Positions 53,816 to 62,188 of a stretch of 64,000 nt of DNA are shown piece after piece. The position numbers and the translations under genes were made by a program. Below the pieces are notes generated by a model. That model had not been told where the DNA came from, ran no database searches, and saw only the letters and a list, made by a program, of their open reading frames with translations. Position 1 is the stretch's first letter; each line of letters starts with the position of its first letter. Source of the stretch: Kroppenstedtia eburnea (GTDB lineage Bacteria > Bacillota > Bacilli > Thermoactinomycetales > DSM-45169); contig NZ_CP048103.1 of the NCBI RefSeq assembly GCF_013282215.1, positions 310,001 to 374,000 on the forward strand, read 5' to 3'.

Positions 53816-55207
53816 TTATCGGGAGTTGGAGAGTTCATTCTGCTCTGTGTCACGCTTATTGGTGACTTTGTTTTGGATCTGGTCTCGCTTCTCGATCACT
53901 TCGACCTGCAATGCGTCCCGTTGGTCGATGGAGTAGCTTTGGAGCGTGTCTCTGCGCTCATAGATCCGGGATTGGACCTCACTGATCACATCATAGTCGA
54001 AGTCATGCTTCTCTTTGAGGTATTCAGTGGCCGCATAGAGATGATGTTTCTCTTTTTCCGCCTGTTCGTAAAGTGCTTGTTTGAGGTTACCGGCCCGATC
54101 ATACTTGATGCTGGCCACATACTGGGCCTTGTCGTAATGGTCGCGGGCCCATTTGCCCCATTGGTCGTACAGGCGGTCGTACTCCCCCTCAAAATACTCC
54201 TGAAGCCCCACCTTGGAACCGACGGTCTTGTAAGTGCCGCCGCCGGCGTCCGCCACTTCTTTCAGGGCTTTCTGTCCCTCGTTGTCCACATCGAAGCCGA
54301 TGATGTTGACCACGGCTTTCATGTTGGATTCGTTCAGTTCCTCAGCCGCTTTCACCGGATCGCCGTCACAGGTTTCCACGCCGTCGCTGACCACATATAC
54401 GATATTCTGGACGTTGCTTCCCGTGTGGGAGGCCAGCTTCTCTTGGGCCAATTTCATGGAACCGGCCAGGGGAGTCCACCCGGTGGGTTGGAACTTGTCC
54501 AGGGAACCCTGAAAGGTTTTCCCGTCATAAGCGGCCAGGGGATAGATCTCCTCGATGCTTTCGCAGGAGACTTTTTTGTCCGCCCCGGCGTTGGAGCCCT
54601 TGTGGCCGTAGACGACCAGGGAGACATTGGCTCCTTCCGGCATGTTGGAAGCGAACTCCTTCACCGCTTTTTTGGCCAGGTCCATCTTGACCCCGCCTTT
54701 CACCTTGTCGGCCATGCTGCCGCTGGAGTCGAGCAGGATCATGATGTTCACTTCCTGACTCTCCGGCACCTTCAAGGCACGGATGCCTCCGGGCCCGTCG
54801 GCCACATCGATGATGGAGGTGTCAAAGGTCTCCAGGGCATGAATCGACGGACGGTAATCCTCCGCCATCAGGTTGAGGAGCCGTTTGTGCAGTTCATCGG
54901 CGTTGACATACTTGGGGATTTTCTTCAGTTCGGGCCGGATCTTGTTCAGATCATAGGCGTCCCCTCCGTAACGGCCGGCTCCCTCCCGGATGTGTTGCAA
55001 ATCTTTCAGGGCGGAGGGAATTTGCTCCAATTGGACGGATGATTCCGATTTCCCGGAGTCCTCTGGCTTGGACTCTTCTGCTTTGGATGGCGAGACCTCT
55101 TTCTTGCCGGTGTCGGCAAAGGGGCTGGGCAGAGAACAACCGGAACTGAAGACCAGTACCGCGATCAACCAACCGGTTCCCCAGTGTTTGAGCTTGGGCA
55201 AACCCAT
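53816..55207 (-). CDS. VWA-domain lipoprotein (YwmC/YwmD-like)
   Basis: I start at ATG 55207, the second of two adjacent ATGs after AGAGAGG; 463 residues. The lipobox FSSGC (Cys near 24) is followed by a Ser/Lys/Glu-rich linker, a VWA domain (about 130-310) with an intact MIDAS motif DSSGSMADK, and a helical charged tail. It should bind a ligand through a divalent metal at the cell surface. B. subtilis YwmC and YwmD are similar secreted VWA proteins; function unknown. Confidence 0.82.
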   Translation of the reverse strand: MGLPKLKHWGTGWLIAVLVFSSGCSLPSPFADTGKKEVSPSKAEESKPEDSGKSESSVQLEQIPSALKDLQHIREGAGRYGGDAYDLNKIRPELKKIPKYVNADELHKRLLNLMAEDYRPSIHALETFDTSIIDVADGPGGIRALKVPESQEVNIMILLDSSGSMADKVKGGVKMDLAKKAVKEFASNMPEGANVSLVVYGHKGSNAGADKKVSCESIEEIYPLAAYDGKTFQGSLDKFQPTGWTPLAGSMKLAQEKLASHTGSNVQNIVYVVSDGVETCDGDPVKAAEELNESNMKAVVNIIGFDVDNEGQKALKEVADAGGGTYKTVGSKVGLQEYFEGEYDRLYDQWGKWARDHYDKAQYVASIKYDRAGNLKQALYEQAEKEKHHLYAATEYLKEKHDFDYDVISEVQSRIYERRDTLQSYSIDQRDALQVEVIEKRDQIQNKVTNKRDTEQNELSNSR

Positions 55208-55288
55208 CATCACCTCTCTTTTCCAACCTGTGAATACGATTGCAATTTTAAACAAAGGATCCCCCATTGTCATTAACCCAAAAGGTAT

Positions 55289-55577
55289 ATAGAAGCATTA
55301 GAAAAAACCATTCATAGGGCACAAGCCTCGCCAGGGTCACTCCGTTCCCGGTCTCGCTATGCACTCACCAGTACAAGTCTCGCCGGGTGGCTTTCGCCCC
55401 CGGTCTCGCTATGCACTCACCAGTACAAGTCTCGCCAGGGTGGCTTTCGCCCCCCGGTCTCGCTATGTAGGGAGGGTGGAGTTTCACATGGAGTGATTTT
55501 GGATCGTCAGAACAACGAAAAGGTCATGTGAAACCCAATCCCGACCGCCTTCAAACGCACTCATTCACAACGCTTAT
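55289..55577 (+). repeat. Dispersed repeat, type-1 ends, three variant inner units (copy J)
   Basis: AGAAGCATT and TCACAACGCTTAT are the ends. Three inner units (one with CACTCCGTTCCC, two with the GGTGGCTTTCGCCCCC hairpin) are followed by the hairpin GAGTTTCACATGGAG...CATGTGAAACCC. The right end stops six bases before the ABC-F stop codon. Confidence 0.8.
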
Positions 55578-55583
55578 CGTCTC

Positions 55584-57497
55584 TTATTCCGCAATCTCCG
55601 CCCAGCGCTCCGTTTTCTCCGCAAGGGAGGCTTCCAGCTCGGTGAGGCGGCGTTGCCGGGGGGCGCTTTCCTCCGGGCGGGTGTAAATCTCTTCCCGACA
55701 CAGCTCCTCCTGAATCCGGGCTTTCTCCGCTTCCAGGGCTTCGATTTCCTCTTCCAGCCGGTCGGCTTCTTCCCGGCGACGGCGCTCTGCCCGCTCTTTC
55801 ATCCGTTTTTGCCGGGTCTCCTCGGCATAATCGACCACGCGTTTTGCAGAGTCGGCCTCGGAAGCGATCCGCTCCTTCTTCTGTTCCAGAAATTCTTCGT
55901 AGGTTCCGTCGAAGACACAGATGCGTCCTTCCTTCACTTCCCAGATCCCGGTGGCCAATCGGTTGATGAAGTAGCGGTCATGGGAGATGAAGAGCAGAGT
56001 GCCCGGGAAAGACTCCAACCCTTCCTCCAGCCGTTCCTTGCTCTCCAGATCCAGATGGTTGGTCGGTTCGTCCATCAGGAGCAGGTTGGCCCGGTTCAGG
56101 AGGCGTTTCAGCAGGGAGAGACGGGCTTTCTCGCCGCCGCTGAGGGAGGCGACCCGCTTGAATACGTCCTCTCCGGTGAACAGGAATTGGCCCAGGTAGG
56201 AGCGGACTTCCGTCTGGTCCAGCTTGGGGTGGGCCTGCCACACCTCCTCCAGCACCGTCTCTTGCTCATTCAATTCCTCCTGCTCCTGATCGTAGTAATC
56301 CAGGCGGACCTGGGTGCCGAAGGTGACCTTTCCCGAAAGGGGCGGAAGAGCGTTGGCGAGGGTTTTCAACAAGGTGGACTTGCCGGTTCCGTTGCGGCCG
56401 AGCAGAGCGATTCGATCCCCCCGCTCCAGCCGGAGGTTGGCGGGGGCGATGAGGGGGTGGGCGGAATCATATCCCACCGCGAGGTCTTCCGTTTTCAACA
56501 CTTGTTGTCCGCTGGTGACAGAAGGGATGAAGCGGATCGCCGCCTTTTTTCTGTCACCGGGAGGGCGCTCGATCCGTTCCATCCGCTCCAGGGCTTTTTG
56601 CCGACTCTGGGCCCGTTTGGTGGTGGAGGCCCGGGCCATATTGCGCTGCACGAACTCTTCCATCCGTCGGATTTCCTGCTGTTGCTGTTCATATGCCTTT
56701 TCCTGCAGGGCGATCTGCTCTTCCCGCTGCCGGACATATTGGGTGTAGTTTCCTTTGTAGCGGGTGATGCGGGTGCGATCCAATTCATAGATGACCGAGA
56801 CGATCCGGTCAAGAAAATACCGGTCATGGGAGACGACCAGCAAGGCACCGGGGTAACTGTCCAGTGTCTGTTCCAGCCAGGCCAGGGCATCCATATCCAG
56901 ATAGTTGGTCGGCTCATCCAGGATGATCAAATCCGGCTGTTCCAGGAGCAGACGGGCCAGGGCGAGCCGGGTTTTCTGGCCGCCGCTCAAGGTGTGGACC
57001 GAGGTATCTTGCCAGTTGAGCCCACCCAGTCCCAGACCGGTGAGGGCGCCCCGGGCCCGGGCTTCATAGCTGTATCCCCCTGCTTTTTCAAAGGATTCCT
57101 GCAAGCGGGCGTACTGTTCCGTCACTTGGAGATAGCGCCTCTCATCGGCGAGTACGGAGGGTCGGCCCATCTCCTGTTCCAGTTCCCGCAGTTGGATCTC
57201 CATCTTCCTGAGGTGGAGGAAGGCTTTCATCACCTCATCCCAGACCGTCCCCTCCGCCTCCGGCTCCATACTTTGCGCCAGATAGCCGACACGGGCCTTT
57301 TTGGGGATGTGGATCTCGCCGCTGTCCGCGGGGATGCGGGAGGTGATCACCTTTAAAAGGGTGGACTTTCCGGCCCCATTGGGTCCGATCAGGCCGACCC
57401 GTTCCTTCTCTCCCACCTGGAGGCTGATATCCTTCAAGACCGGGGTTGCGCCGAAGGATTTGTCGATATGATTCACTTGCAGGATACTCAATTTCAT
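55584..57497 (-). CDS. ABC-F family ATPase (YdiF-like)
   Basis: The 637-residue protein has two ABC domains without membrane parts: Walker A GPNGAGKSTLL and GRNGTGKSTLL, signatures LSGGQKTRLALARLL and LSGGEKARLSLLKRLL, and Walker B with LDEPTNYLDM and MDEPTNHLDLE. A charged linker (P-site interaction motif region, about 240-320) and a C-terminal coiled coil (about 560-637) are present. ABC-F proteins act on ribosomes. B. subtilis ydiF also follows the tsa genes, though here the gene is inverted and several kilobases away. Confidence 0.92.
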   Translation of the reverse strand: MKLSILQVNHIDKSFGATPVLKDISLQVGEKERVGLIGPNGAGKSTLLKVITSRIPADSGEIHIPKKARVGYLAQSMEPEAEGTVWDEVMKAFLHLRKMEIQLRELEQEMGRPSVLADERRYLQVTEQYARLQESFEKAGGYSYEARARGALTGLGLGGLNWQDTSVHTLSGGQKTRLALARLLLEQPDLIILDEPTNYLDMDALAWLEQTLDSYPGALLVVSHDRYFLDRIVSVIYELDRTRITRYKGNYTQYVRQREEQIALQEKAYEQQQQEIRRMEEFVQRNMARASTTKRAQSRQKALERMERIERPPGDRKKAAIRFIPSVTSGQQVLKTEDLAVGYDSAHPLIAPANLRLERGDRIALLGRNGTGKSTLLKTLANALPPLSGKVTFGTQVRLDYYDQEQEELNEQETVLEEVWQAHPKLDQTEVRSYLGQFLFTGEDVFKRVASLSGGEKARLSLLKRLLNRANLLLMDEPTNHLDLESKERLEEGLESFPGTLLFISHDRYFINRLATGIWEVKEGRICVFDGTYEEFLEQKKERIASEADSAKRVVDYAEETRQKRMKERAERRRREEADRLEEEIEALEAEKARIQEELCREEIYTRPEESAPRQRRLTELEASLAEKTERWAEIAE

Positions 57498-57618
57498 TCA
57501 CCTCTTCAGTTACAGGCCGTTTTCATTGTATCCCATGCAAGGCGGGGAAAAAAGAGGGGGAAAGCCTGTCTGTGGTACAATCGGTGTGAAGGTTCGGGTG
57601 GAATGGAGGGAAATCATC

Positions 57619-58221
57619 ATGGGTGCCGAAAAAGACGAGCTTCGGACCCGTCTGCTCTCCTTGCGGGAGGGGATGGATCCGGCCGTCGCCAGGAGGGAGT
57701 CCGCTGCCGTCTGCGGTGTGCTGGGGGCGGATCCTGTCTATCAGGAAGCGGAAAAGATTCTTTTCTATATGCCCCACAAAGGGGAGGTGGATCTTCGTCC
57801 GTTGATGGAGCTGGGATGGCGGGAGGGAAAGCAAGTGGTTCTCCCCCGGTCGCTTCCCCGCACCCGGGAATTGGAACTGTACCGGATCGAAAGTTTCCGG
57901 GACGTGGCCCAAGGTACTTACGGCATCCGGGAGCCGGTGCCGACCGCTGGCAACCGGGTGGCTCCGGAGGAGGTGGAGCTGGTGGTGGTGCCGGGAGTCG
58001 GCTTTGACAAAGCGGGTTATCGTCTGGGGTACGGCGGCGGTTATTATGATCGATTCTTCGCCGGTCCCGGCGGAGATGCGATCCGGATCGGGGCGGCCTA
58101 TTCCTTTCAATGGGTGTCCACCGTCTACCCGGAGCCCCACGATCAACCACTGAACGGGGTGGCGACTCCCTCAGGGATCTGCAAGGTGGAGAGGCAAGGA
58201 GATACATGGAGGGATCAATAA
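57619..58221 (+). CDS. 5-formyltetrahydrofolate cyclo-ligase
   Basis: ATG 57619 follows GGAGGG; 200 residues. The ATP-binding motif GVGFDKAGYRLGYGGGYYDRF (about 144-164) is diagnostic. It converts 5-formyl-THF to 5,10-methenyl-THF. It is divergent from the ABC-F gene and precedes the Asp23 gene by about 36 bases. Confidence 0.93.
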   Translation: MGAEKDELRTRLLSLREGMDPAVARRESAAVCGVLGADPVYQEAEKILFYMPHKGEVDLRPLMELGWREGKQVVLPRSLPRTRELELYRIESFRDVAQGTYGIREPVPTAGNRVAPEEVELVVVPGVGFDKAGYRLGYGGGYYDRFFAGPGGDAIRIGAAYSFQWVSTVYPEPHDQPLNGVATPSGICKVERQGDTWRDQ

Positions 58222-58257
58222 CCGGGAATGGCCGGTTCACGGAAAGGCGGGGATCAA

Positions 58258-58593
58258 GTGGGTGCACCGGAAAGAGAGGTGCAGGGGGCGCTGGAAGCCG
58301 CCGTCGCAGCCGCCGCGGCAAACACTGAAGGGATCCAAAAGGTGACCGGTTGTGAAGTGGAAGTGAAAAGCCCGGAATCTTTGGTGCGGGAAGGGGAGAG
58401 AGCGGTCACTGTCCGGCTGAAAATGGTGGTGGAGTACGGTGCCAACATCCCGGAGGTCGGGAAAAGAGTGGCCGGAGGAGTCCGGCAGACCATCTTCCGG
58501 ATCTCCGGATGGGGCTTGTCCGAGATCGTATTGGAAGTGGAAGATGTTTACCTCCCGGATCACACTGCAGAAGAGGGGCCGGAGAAGGGATAA
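58258..58593 (+). CDS. Asp23/Gls24 family envelope-stress protein
   Basis: GTG 58258 has AGGCGGGG at good spacing; ATG 58228 in the same frame is an alternative. The ~111-residue protein has the family core EYGANIPEVGKRVAGGVRQTIFRISG and a strand-rich VLEVEDVYLPD end. Asp23-type proteins form membrane-tethered assemblies linked to envelope stress. No AmaP-like anchor gene is adjacent. Confidence 0.82.
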   Translation: MGAPEREVQGALEAAVAAAAANTEGIQKVTGCEVEVKSPESLVREGERAVTVRLKMVVEYGANIPEVGKRVAGGVRQTIFRISGWGLSEIVLEVEDVYLPDHTAEEGPEKG

Positions 58594-58606
58594 ACCGGAA
58601 TCAGTT

Positions 58607-58645
58607 AAAAACCCGGCAGCCAACGGAGAGTTGGATTGCCGGGTT
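58607..58645 (+). terminator. Terminator hairpin interrupted by repeat K
   Basis: AACCCGGCA/TGCCGGGTT with an inner CCAAC/GTTGG stem. The 3' arm TGCCGGGTT is exactly the target duplicated by the insertion that follows, so any T tract now lies beyond the element. Confidence 0.6.
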
Positions 58646-58804
58646 CAGGCCTGTTGGTTAACCCGAAATGGGCGGTGGAAGGGAGTCGTGTGCTGCCATA
58701 GCGAGACCGGGGAGGAACGACCCCAGGCGCGACTTGTGCCCTATGGGTGCAACGGTCGCGTGGTAGAACAGAATCTCCCCACCCTATAGCTAATAACACG
58801 CCTG
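58646..58804. repeat. MITE-like repeat, type-3 ends, perfect 9-bp target duplication (copy K)
   Basis: The ends CAGGCCTGTTGGTTA and (reverse complement) CAGGCGTGTTATTAG are flanked by TGCCGGGTT on both sides (58637-58645 and 58805-58813). Inside is an inverted GCACAAG-TCGCGCC...GGTCTCGCTATGG module with no hairpin module. It measures 159 bp and has no gene. Confidence 0.9.
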
Positions 58805-58811
58805 TGCCGGG

Positions 58812-59000
58812 TTATATCCGCCGTGATCCGAACCGGATCTCTTCAGAGGGGAGCACCTGAATGTAATGATCCGGATTTTCCAGCACATTCAGGGTTCGGT
58901 TGTGGTGGGCGACGATCTGTTCCGCGGTCAGGACGCCGTTGTCCGTGGTCGAGTGGGCGTCCGCTACCAGAATGACTTGGTAGCCGTGAGTGCTCCACTG
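58812..59000 (-). pseudogene. C-terminal remnant of an isochorismatase-family hydrolase
   Basis: The last ~58 codons of a minus-strand open frame encode HGYQVILVADAHSTTDN, then VLTAEQIVAHHNRTL, the typical end of isochorismatase-like cysteine hydrolases. The catalytic Asp, Lys and Cys lie in the missing N-terminal two-thirds. Upstream sequence in the same frame is unrelated. Confidence 0.65.
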
Positions 59001-59211
59001 CAGTCTCACCTTACCCGGGGTGAGACTTTTCTTTTCCTTGAAAAAAGGTCGAAATCCATCTCTGATTTCCCGATGAAATCTAGACTTCATCAATCGTTTA
59101 CACAAAATATTATTCCAATTCCTGAAAATAGCGGTTACAGCGGAACTACCAACTCTTTTCAGTATTGAAATGAAGTATTGGAAGAGAGTCAAGGTCAAGG
59201 AGGGATTCACT

Positions 59212-59526
59212 TGAAAAAGTGATGGCTATCCCTGTTGGCATTGGCATTATTTCATCTATTCCAGCTTCGATCGATTCGAAGCATACCGAGATGATTTGAG
59301 AGAGGCCAGGAAAAAAGGCCGTGGCATCTGGAATCCCGATGATCCGTTGAACGAGCTTCCTTTTGAGTTTCGACTGCGAATGAATCGGAAGCCGGACAAG
59401 TTTGCCGGAACCTTTGAAACAAAGAAATATGTGAAGCCGGAAGAGTATAAAGACGTGCCATTGGAGAATCGAGTCTTCTTCTGGAATGAGCAAGATGCAA
59501 AGAAAGCAGGGTTCACTAAGGAGTAA
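59212..59526 (+). pseudogene. Decayed secreted nuclease-like gene (SNase/YokF type)
   Basis: AAGGAGGGATTCAC precedes TTG AAA AAG, then an in-frame TGA interrupts what reads as a signal-peptide core (WLSLLALALF). After a frame change, FEAYRDDLREARKKGRGIW and a C-terminal stretch ending ENRVFFWNEQDAKKAGF remain; these resemble the end of secreted staphylococcal-nuclease-type proteins. The catalytic middle is missing. The 76 codons from ATG 59296 could still be translated. Confidence 0.45.
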
Positions 59527-59539
59527 GGAGTTGAGAAAC

Positions 59540-59617
59540 GTGGCAGCATTTGCAGGTCTTCTCTGGATGTTCGCCGTGATCTGGTTTTTGAATCATGTGG
59601 ATGAGGAAGAAGTGTAA
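59540..59617 (+). CDS. 25-residue single-helix membrane peptide
   Basis: GTG 59540 follows AAGGAG at about ten bases. The peptide is one hydrophobic helix (FAGLLWMFAVIWFLNHV) with an acidic tail DEEEV. A terminator follows directly, which supports a real small gene. No function is recognised. Confidence 0.4.
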   Translation: MAAFAGLLWMFAVIWFLNHVDEEEV

Positions 59618-59622
59618 GGAAT

Positions 59623-59650
59623 AGCCCACCTCAAAGGTGGGTTTTACTTT
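59623..59650 (+). terminator. Intrinsic terminator
   Basis: The CCCACCT/AGGTGGG stem is followed by TTTTACTTT. Confidence 0.75.
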
Positions 59651-59671
59651 ATTACCTAAAGATAAGCAGGG

Positions 59672-59958
59672 AAGAAAGGTTTATTTAATTAACATGGGGA
59701 GCGATGGAATGAATAGGGTCGACTTTCATATTGTAGACACAGGGAGTAGATTATAGCTCCCATGTTAAATGAGGAGATGTCCCAAGTTGGACACAGGGAG
59801 GCGTCGCCTCCTTGATTCGCCCACAGCTGTAGGGAGCAGTCCTGTCCACGCTGGGCGAAGTCCACTTGAAGGGATTGGTGTTGACTGGACGTGCGACCGG
59901 AAGCTACGCACCCGGTGATCATTACGGGTTACCGGACTTATTTCCAGTTGGAAAAGGC
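59672..59958. mobile_element. Structured non-coding insertion flanked by a 10-bp direct repeat
   Basis: ATAAGCAGGG occurs at 59662-59671 and 59959-59968. Between them are several strong inverted repeats: AACATGGG...CCCATGTT, GAGGCG/CGCCTC, TTCGCCCA-CAGC/GC-TGGGCGAA, GTGCG/CGCAC and CCGGT/ACCGG. GACACAGGGAG occurs twice (59736-59746, 59790-59800). No open frame is convincing. It differs from the other repeat families in the window. Confidence 0.45.
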
Positions 59959-60006
59959 ATAAGCAGGGTGTGATTCGAATGGAATGATGTAGAAAAGGAG
60001 GGATGG

Positions 60007-60366
60007 ATGATAAACATCGATCAATTGACCATTGGATTAGGGAGCTTACTGCAAAGAATTAGCAAGAAGGTGGATCAGCTTGCTGAGATGATGGAAGGTT
60101 CTATTAACTTATTAGAAGAGGAAGTGGAGTTGATCGTTTCCATCTTACATCAAGTTTGGGACATGGAAGAATCTACAATGGAGTCTGCTTCTTGGCTTGG
60201 TGAGACCCTTCACTATGTTCGACAGGGCGAGGTGGACCCCAACGATTTACCAGATGTCATTCGTAATCTGAAAAAAAACCTGGACTTACTCCCCGATGAA
60301 TACTGTACATTTTTTCTGGATGCCAAATCAGGCCATATTCAGAATGTGGAAATTTCCCCTATATAA
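60007..60366 (+). CDS. Hypothetical helical protein, 119 residues
   Basis: AAAGGAGGGATGG precedes ATG 60007 and a terminator follows, so the gene is expressed in its own right. The protein is acidic and mostly helical with amphipathic repeats (LLQRISKKVDQLAEMMEG, LLEEEVELIVSILHQV). It has no signal or membrane segment. A+T content is higher than in the core genes. I recognise no family. Confidence 0.6.
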   Translation: MINIDQLTIGLGSLLQRISKKVDQLAEMMEGSINLLEEEVELIVSILHQVWDMEESTMESASWLGETLHYVRQGEVDPNDLPDVIRNLKKNLDLLPDEYCTFFLDAKSGHIQNVEISPI

Positions 60367-60382
60367 AATTAATGGATAGAGG

Positions 60383-60407
60383 AAGGGGCCAGCGAGCCCC
60401 TTTTTTT
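60383..60407 (+). terminator. Intrinsic terminator
   Basis: The AAGGGGC/GCCCCTT stem with a CAGCGA loop is followed by T residues. Confidence 0.8.
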
Positions 60408-60413
60408 GGAAGA

Positions 60414-60986
60414 TCACGAATGATTTCCTCTTTGGATCCCCTCCTTCTCTGCCACTCGATACAGCGTTTCCCGACTGATGCCGTATAGCTAACAGATTTA
60501 CCGGACGGGCCGAGTTCCCTTCGCAAACTCCTCTAGTGCGACTCGGACCCGGGCGTTGTTCTTCGTATACTTGGCTGGCCTGCCCTTGTGCACGCCTTTT
60601 TTCTTGGCGATTTCAATACCCTCCCGCTGCCGTTGAGGCGCCATCTTCCGTTCAAACTGAGCGAGCGAAGAGAAGATGTTCATGAGCAGTTCCGACTGTG
60701 GTGAATCGTCTGCTGTCAGCCAGGGTTCGGTGAGGGATCGGAGCGTGGCGCCTTTCCCTCTGATCTCCTTCACCAGATGATCGGTGTCTGTCACCGAACG
60801 AGAGAAACGAGACATTTCATGAATGATGACTTCATCGCCCGGTTCCAGTTCTTCCATCATACGCTCCAGCTCCGGTCGGTTCCGGATCCAGATAGAGAAT
60901 TTCGGCACCGCTTCCTTCAGAGACTGGATTTGCCGACCGGGATTTTGCTCTCCGGTCGAGACACGAGTATACCCTCTCACTGTCAC
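60414..60986 (-). pseudogene. Serine recombinase (resolvase) with two nonsense codons
   Basis: From GTG 60986 the frame gives a resolvase catalytic domain (GYTRVSTGEQN with the catalytic Ser, HEMSRFSRSVTDTDH, SSLAQFERK). It stops at TAA after GTRPVR, before the helix-turn-helix. The same frame continues past TAA and a nearby TAG into LYGISRETLYRVAEKEG, the normal DNA-binding end, up to TGA at 60414. Residues 25-36 (VPKFSIWIRN) are out of frame: the shifted reading gives AEILYLD, the family sequence, so paired indels disturb this segment too. Confidence 0.8.
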
Positions 60987-61030
60987 TTTCTTACTCCCCC
61001 CCGCAATATTTATAAGACATTTAAATGAGA

Positions 61031-61076
61031 CGTTTTTTGACTTGAGAAATTGTACTCTGATTATGTCTCATTTGGC
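61031..61076. promoter_or_regulatory. Inverted repeat, possible old resolution site
   Basis: AAATGAGAC and GTCTCATTT lie about 30 bases apart in the gap upstream of the recombinase remnant, where res sites usually lie. The remaining part of the gap to 61169 shows nothing clear. Confidence 0.3.
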
Positions 61077-61169
61077 TGTACCCATTTGATACTGAGAGTC
61101 TCGATCAGTATGTGAAAAGTCAAGCTGTGGTAAAATGGATAGGAAGCGTTGCCCTTGAACCCACGAAAA

Positions 61170-61192
61170 AACCCCGGAGTGCAGTCCGGGGT
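61170..61192 (-). terminator. Terminator of the amidase gene
   Basis: The AACCCCGGA/TCCGGGGTT stem has six T residues on the minus strand, about 110 bases after the stop. Confidence 0.7.
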
Positions 61193-61300
61193 TGAATCAA
61201 TCACACTTCCAAGGATTTGATTCGGAATTCGGCGGGCTCATTTCGGTAACGCTTTTTTGATGTGTTGATCTTGTAAGATCGCCAAAATTCATTCTCCTCT

Positions 61301-61882
61301 CTAGAAGGACGGCAAAGTTTCAACTGTAGACTTCCGCGGCAGGACTAAGGCTTTAGCAATCCCTTCTCCGGTTGCGTTTGCAAGGTCCGTGATAAAAGAA
61401 GCGTTGTTCAATTTATTTAGATCCTGAGTGGTGTCGATGAAGAGATTTTCTGTCAGTACTGCAGGCATTGACGTTTCCCGCAGAACGTGGAAGTTCGCAC
61501 GTTTCTTGCCTCGATCGGTCACGCTCCACTTGCTTCCAATTCGACTGATAATCGTGTCATGAAGTGTTTGCCTCCAAGCGATCGTGTTACTGGAGACAGA
61601 TCCATCGTAGATGAAGGATTCAAAGCCTGTCCCACCGCCGGCGTTGATGTGAATGGAAACGAAGTAATCGGCGCCGTTGTTGTTCGCATAGGCTGTTCGA
61701 CTAGCCAGACTGACGGTCGTGTCCGTGGTTCGAGTCATCAATACTGTGGCCTGATAGTTGTTTTGCAGATAGCTGCGCACTTTCAGAGCAATGTCCAAGG
61801 TGTATTTCTTTTCTTGGCAACTCCCGTTTACAGCTCCGGGATCAGTTCCACCATGCCCCGGATCCAACACAATAATCGCCAA
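61301..61882 (-). CDS. N-acetylmuramoyl-L-alanine amidase (Amidase_3)
   Basis: The protein starts at TTG 61882 after AGGAGG; 193 residues. The zinc-binding and catalytic residues are in LDPGHGGTDPGAV (His), CQEKKYTLD (Glu), VSIHINA (His) and LTENLFI (Glu). It lacks a signal peptide and wall-binding repeats, so it resembles phage or sporulation-type CwlC/CwlV amidases released by lysis. It lies in the A+T-richer accessory strip. Confidence 0.88.
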   Translation of the reverse strand: MAIIVLDPGHGGTDPGAVNGSCQEKKYTLDIALKVRSYLQNNYQATVLMTRTTDTTVSLASRTAYANNNGADYFVSIHINAGGGTGFESFIYDGSVSSNTIAWRQTLHDTIISRIGSKWSVTDRGKKRANFHVLRETSMPAVLTENLFIDTTQDLNKLNNASFITDLANATGEGIAKALVLPRKSTVETLPSF

Positions 61883-62188
61883 TGTTTTCTTCCTCCTTTT
61901 GATGGGAACGTATATTCTATTACATTATACCTCAATACCGAAAAATGGGAAGTTATTTTTTAAAATATTCTGCAATAGGCTCTCACTCGGGAATATCTCC
62001 AAGAATGTGGCTGGAATGGATTCCTACCAGTGAGACAGCACGGCCAATCCCGCCATGAAAACGCTCACTCGATCCCCGAAAAAAACGAAATTAATTTTTC
62101 TGGGAAGCCCTTTATGAGGATGCGTAAAATGACACAAAAATTCAGACAAGACACGAATAACTAAATAGATCATAAAGGAGGTTTTCTT
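61883..62188. other. A+T-rich intergenic region
   Basis: A minus-strand TATAAT (plus coordinates 61924-61929) may serve the amidase gene, though its -35 is weak. No repeat, RNA or gene is recognised in the rest. Confidence 0.35.

Noticed and set aside
55653-57356. 567-codon plus-strand frame across the ABC-F gene
   Set aside because: It is antisense to a complete ABC-F ATPase, with low-complexity Phe/Gln/Gly composition and no motif.
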